Assembly (NCBI GenBank): GCA_027946555.1
Contig: JAPEVC010000172.1
Span: 1-64,000 of the forward strand
Direction of reading: 5' to 3'
Source: Gnomoniopsis sp. IMI 355080
Taxonomy: Eukaryota > Ascomycota > Sordariomycetes > Diaporthales > Gnomoniaceae
Length of the DNA: 64,000 nucleotides
Shown: positions 59,908 through 64,000 of the stretch, in pieces
How positions within the stretch are numbered: position 1 is the first letter of the stretch
Layout of the letters: each line of letters opens with the position of its first letter
The notes under the pieces: generated by a model
Databases searched by the model: none
What the model was told of the DNA's origin: nothing
What the model saw: the letters and a program-made list of their open reading frames with translations, nothing else
Position numbers and translations under genes: made by a program

Positions 59908-62354
59908 CTTATCTGTCCAAGGGGCGCTATATGAAGAAATCGGCGTGCAAAATGTGTGAGTGATTGGTGGCTTGATCAATTTGCATTGCTTGGGATGGCA
60001 CGGATTATTAGCAAAAGGGCACGCGCGTTATTGCGGAATACAATTTTCCTTTTGTCTGTGTTGTATGTACGATCTGTCTTCTTCATTATGGTGGTACTTG
60101 TTTCCTGACGGAGACGGCAATGTGCGGCTCACAGAAAGAGTAAGGTTTTGTTGTTGTTTATTTTGGTTCATATGGCATCAAGTGTGATAGCATGGTGTAT
60201 GGCAGGAATGCAATGCGTTGGTCTTCCTCACCTTTGCTACCTCGACCTTCCTATCAACAGGTGTCATGGCAACCTAACTATAACTAATGTGTGCTACATA
60301 AACCAAGCAGATGCCCAAGTAACAGCACAAGCGTTCGTTCCGCGTGCCGCGATGTGTTTCCCTTCCGCGGTGTCCGTGTTGATAGCGGGCATGCGCGTGC
60401 TGACCACAGACTTGCGCGTCTATTATCTATGGTAGCACAGGACAAGAGAAATAGCGTAGGAAAACAAAAGCCAGGACTTTTAGTTTGTTCTCGCCCAGAA
60501 TTTGCTGACCTGTCCTTGAGGGTAGGATCGAGCATAGGGTGCATCCTTGCGCGAGCAGTTCCCGCGCCTTGATTTTGGGAAAGTCTGAGAGGCAGCGGGA
60601 TCCCTCCGGCCTAGGATCTAAGTCCGTTGGTGCCCCGTATTTCCTTCTCGTCAGCCACAACTGGAATCCTTGCCTAGTCCGTAGTGTACGCAGTACTTAT
60701 CATGCAGCTCATGGTAGCTCCGTCGACTCGAGCTTTTTCTCCACCTCTGCGAAAGAAATTGGCAAAAGTACCAATATGCCGCGTGGTACGGGTTGCTGAT
60801 GCGTAGAAACCTTCCCCTTTCCTGGCAAGCGCTTATGGGGCCGGAGATAGGACATTGTAGAGCACATGCGCCCTTTTGGTATGGTTATGCTCTCTCTCTG
60901 TTTAGGGGAGGGGGGGATGGGAAGTAGTGGGGGGAGCACAAAAAGGAGGCTGGGTGTCCAAGGCTGCTACTGTGCTACTGCAGTGCTGACATAGGCGGAG
61001 CGTCTTTTGCGCCGGTCGGACCGGCCAGACCAACAAGGAAAGGTGCAGTATGTCTTCCTCGATGGGTGAGTGGTTGAATCAAATCATACATTGAAGGCTT
61101 ATTGTGCAAGGATATAATTCCCGCTAGATCCTGCTGAGGCTTTTTGTTTCTTGAGCTCGGGGGGGGTGTTTGTAGGCAGGCATTCAGGGTGCGACACGGC
61201 GTTGGGACGCTGGCGCTTTTTTGGCCTCAACGCCCATCCATAAAAAACAAGGATGTCGCGTGCTTGCCCTCAATTTCGGCTGTTTTAGAACTTGTTGTGA
61301 CTCATCGTGAGTACACGGTATCATCAATTCGTATCGTTCATTTGCCAATCTACATAGCAGTAGGGGAATTGGGATTGGGCTTGTTACGAGCTTGCGATCA
61401 AGTTCAGGGCAGACCTGAATTGGGTTTTTGGCGAGTTTCGGGGGCGTATGGGGAGGGGGCCGGGCCATCGTGATGTAGGATATCGGCATTGATCCTTTGT
61501 TGGTGGTCCAAATTGTATTCGCACTACAGAACTTCCAGGCCCTATGGCGGAAACCGGATACAAGCTGAAAAGGTCACCAACAGCCTGTATTGATTGATCA
61601 TATTGTGATATAGGAATAGCCACGTCTTAAGAGTGCGACATACGGCATAAATGTGCGTGGAAAAGATCGTCAATGCGGCTAACCATTTGTGCGATGCGGT
61701 ACTATATCCACTTATACATTATCGTCCTGTTAGAACAGTCTAATGCAGAAGATTCTGCCTGTTTCAAAACAGTGTCTGCTATTACAACACTTTAGTTCCT
61801 AGGTCGGTAGGTCGGTAGATGTTGTCTGGCATCTAGATCCGCAACGGCGTCGATGATGGGTGCGCATTGCGCAACAGAGCACGTAGACCTCAGGCAGCAA
61901 TAAGCCCTTCACTTGACAACCCCCACAAAAATGTGGGCCCCTTCAGAGACTGCTGCTTACCAGCCTCGTAGCCCCCATGCACAGAGGATGGAGCACTGCC
62001 TCATCATCAGGGAGGACGACAACCTTCCTGCGCTTCGAAACGTCCAGGTGGTTCCAGTGCTACTGGTGTGTGGCTTGGCTAGTCTGCCAAAGGAGGATGG
62101 ATGGACGTTGGTTGAAAAACAGTTCTGTCCTTTCCCTACATTCTCGGCTTGCGCAGCCCAGTCGAGAGGGCTGCGCTATTCCGGATCGGGTTCGGCGAGG
62201 TAAGCAAGGGTGGGGGTGAGAGATTGCCGTTTACTCAGTCTCAGACCGTAATTTTCACACTACAGCCGTACTGATTGGCTTGCTAGCCATCGTCTAATCT
62301 GAATATCTGGGATAAGCAGCTATATTCAGACCCCCGGATGTCATTTTAGAGGTG

Positions 62355-62362
62355 TGACTCAT
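62355..62362 (+). promoter_or_regulatory. CPRE/Gcn4-type site TGACTCAT
   Basis: TGACTCAT matches the Gcn4/Cpc1 binding consensus (TGACTCA core). It lies upstream of the Cpc1-type coding region, as expected for autoregulation of this regulator. Binding is inferred. Confidence 0.6.
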
Positions 62363-62480
62363 TCGAGATTTTCCCGACCTACAAGTACAATTGTCCCCCA
62401 GTTTTCAGGCCGCATTTTCTCTTCTTTCCTTTGGCTATCCCACAACTGTCAAATTTCACCAACACATACACCGAACATCA

Positions 62481-62498
62481 ATGATCAAGATGTTCTAA
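62481..62498 (+). promoter_or_regulatory. Short upstream ORF (5 codons) in the cpc-1-type leader
   Basis: ATG ATC AAG ATG TTC TAA lies in the presumed 5' leader of the Cpc1-type gene. Short upstream ORFs in Gcn4/cpc-1/cpcA leaders couple translation to eIF2 phosphorylation; the analogy is inferred. Confidence 0.5.
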
Positions 62499-62673
62499 AC
62501 AACCAGATCCCGCTCGGCCTCGTGCATCAGACATCAGTCAAAATTTCTTCACAGCATTTTTCAGGTTTCCCCATACCCAACCCCCCTCCACCTTCAGTTC
62601 CTAGCGGACTGAATTCTTCACCACTCTTGGTAAACGACCCTCCAGTCGTCATCACGGATTCCACACAGTCACC

Positions 62674-63796
62674 ATGGCTTCCCTCCAGTGTTCCCAGCCA
62701 GCCGGCACCATCCGAGCAACCATCTCCAGCACCGCAACAACACCAGTCGTTCGATCAGGACTTCTGCCTGTACCCGCCCTCCAACAACCAGCTGCAGCCG
62801 CCGCCACATAACCGGTCTCTATCGCACCCATCTCTCGGGCTACATCGACAGAACAACAACAATACCACTCACCGGAATCAATCCTCTCGGCTCCAAAACT
62901 TGACCCAAGCTCAAATCAGGCAACTCCACCTTGAGCGTCATCAACGCCAACAACAGCTGCACAACGCCAGCTCCAACGTATACTCCAACTCGGCGCCACC
63001 CTCTGCTGCTGCTGTGAACCGCCTGCAACAGTCCTCGCAGTCCAATCAACGTCCACCTGTTCCCCTATTTAACCTGCCAAACGGAAATATGGAACTAGGT
63101 AATTCTTCTCGTCTCATTTATCTTCGTAAACCACCTGGCTCACAACTACGTTCAGACATTGATCTGCCTCACGTCCCCTTCGGGGGCGGCGCGCTTTCGG
63201 AGTTTTCGTCTCCAGCCGATCCGGTTTTTGACAACTTCCACGTGTCTCCGGAACAGCTGTTCATGGACGTTAACATGTCCGCTCCCAACTCCGAGGCTCT
63301 GACCTGCCTGACAACGCCCTCCACGGGCTTCGACGCCTCACCCGCGTACTCTGACTGGAACACTTCTCCTCTGTTCGCTGCCAACGATGATGCCAGCAAC
63401 TGGCCGTCCCTGTTCCCAGAGACGGCCACTGTAGCACCCACCGCAGAGGTTGAGCAGTCGCCCGCCGTACAGTCTGAGGAACCACAGCCCGTTCAGAAGC
63501 CGACACCATCGCGCAAGTCGAGCTCTAGCAACTCGCCAACTGCTCGCCCATCATCTGTTGCTGGTGTGAATGCCTCGCGGCGTCGTTCGAAGCCTCTGCC
63601 GCCCATTCACGTTGACGATGCGGCTGATGAGAAGAGCATGAAGCGTGCTCGTAACACGCTTGCTGCTCGCAAGTCTCGTGCTCGCCGGCAGAACCACATC
63701 GAGGAGCTTGAGCAGGCTGTCAAGGAACTGGAGGCTCGTCTCGAGAAGACCGAGCAGGAGCGCGATCACTACAAGGCGTTGTATGAGTCTCGTTAA
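62674..63796 (+). CDS. cpc-1: Cross-pathway control bZIP transcription factor (Cpc1/Gcn4/CpcA-like), 5' end unresolved
   Basis: The coding frame ending at 63796 encodes a C-terminal bZIP: MKRARNTLAARKSRARRQ basic region with N-x7-R, then a short zipper. It is preceded by RRRSKPLPPIHVDDAADEK, characteristic of fungal Cpc1/CpcA. Upstream acidic/Pro-rich blocks (SAPNSEALTCLTTPSTGFD, SPLFAANDDASNWPSLFPE) look like activation domains. A likely 57-bp in-frame intron spans 63099-63155. The protein activates amino-acid biosynthetic genes in the nucleus on starvation. Problem: this frame has no ATG before 63089. The optimal-context ATG at 62674 opens a different frame that stops at 62808 after 44 codons, so it is either a second upstream ORF (protein then starts at 63089, 216 aa after splicing) or the true start with a frameshift near 62700. 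The listed start is provisional; the end is firm. Confidence 0.78.
63099..63155 (+). other. Probable in-frame 57-bp intron of the Cpc1-type gene
   Basis: GTAATT donor at 63099 and TTCAG acceptor ending at 63155. It is divisible by three without a stop. Removal joins MEL to DIDLPHVPFGGG; retention would add a segment unlike the neighbouring protein (NSSRLIYLRKPPGSQLRSD). Confidence 0.5.
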
Positions 63797-64000
63797 AGGC
63801 ATGTGCATGATGGCACGCTCGTTTGGTACCTTCTCATGCTCGCTTAAATACACTGGAGGAAAGCTTTTCCTTGTCTTTTTTTCCTAGGAAGGCATCTTCC
63901 ATGATTTCCAACCCAGAGGGCGCCGGTGTCTCGAACGATACCATCAGGCCAGGGATTGCTTCTATTATTAGTGTTCAGAAGTTACAGGATACGGTTGATC
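63797..64000. other. 3' flank of the Cpc1-type gene
   Basis: Probably the 3' untranslated region, up to the end of the window. No other feature was seen. Confidence 0.5.

Larger units (their letters stand above)
59908..62673. other. Long 3' flank and promoter region of the Cpc1-type gene
   Basis: About 2.8 kb between two plus-strand genes. No protein gene supported: several short frames of 80-110 codons have no domain. It should include the 3' end of the Mlp1 transcript and the Cpc1-type promoter and long 5' leader. A CPRE-like site and an upstream ORF are listed separately. Confidence 0.5.

Noticed and set aside
62354..63088. Very long N-terminal extension of the Cpc1-type protein from 62354
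   Set aside because: The frame has no ATG there (it opens with GTG) and the C/A-rich leader is naturally poor in stop codons; initiation this far upstream is unlikely.

Overview
The window is nuclear DNA of a filamentous ascomycete, most likely a Sordariomycete and perhaps a hypocrealean. The grounds are many introns of about 57-140 bp with GTRNGT donors and short AG acceptors; ascomycete-typical families (TamA/Dal81 co-activator, CFEM receptor, 2EXR protein, Cpc1-type bZIP); and recurrent CCTAGG-centred palindromes between genes. I rebuilt 21 multi- or single-exon genes by matching donor/acceptor phase with family conservation, and list one more single-ORF hypothetical gene. No tRNA, rRNA, CRISPR or intact transposon was recognised.

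Layout. 0.4-2.9 kb: TamA/Dal81-like nitrogen regulator (-). 2.9-7.9 kb: gene-poor. 7.9-11.3 kb: secreted GH106-like glycoside hydrolase (-). 12-14.4 kb: small cupin (+) tail-to-tail with a CFEM/PTH11-type receptor (-). 15.7-19.3 kb: 2EXR protein (+), TPR protein (+), acidic hypothetical protein (-). 19.3-27.9 kb: mostly empty, with a lineage-specific nuclear-looking protein (-) and a small secreted protein (+). 27.9-29.4 kb: Gfo/Idh/MocA oxidoreductase (+). 32.5-42 kb: secreted FMN-dependent 2-hydroxyacid oxidase-like enzyme, acyl-CoA ligase ending in AKL (PTS1-like), zinc dehydrogenase of the glutathione-independent formaldehyde dehydrogenase type, and a Dal5-type MFS permease; these could form a loose catabolic neighbourhood. 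43.8-44.4 kb: DOPA 4,5-dioxygenase family. 45.8-47.6 kb: flavoprotein (HFCD) domain fused to W-W-containing ankyrin-like repeats. 48.3-59.9 kb: housekeeping block with dynactin p27, complex I 51-kDa subunit, PEX11-family protein and an Mlp1/Tpr-type nuclear basket protein. 62.3-63.8 kb: Cpc1/Gcn4-type bZIP regulator with a CPRE-like site and upstream ORFs.

Functionally, the window pairs nitrogen and amino-acid control at its two ends (TamA, Cpc1) with housekeeping genes and a metabolic/secretory middle. I did not find a convincing wholly new system. The best leads are the flavoprotein/WW-repeat fusion, the unresolved 5' end of the Cpc1-type gene (strong start codon in the wrong frame), the GH106-like secreted enzyme alone in a gene-poor zone, and the oxidase/ligase/dehydrogenase/permease neighbourhood.
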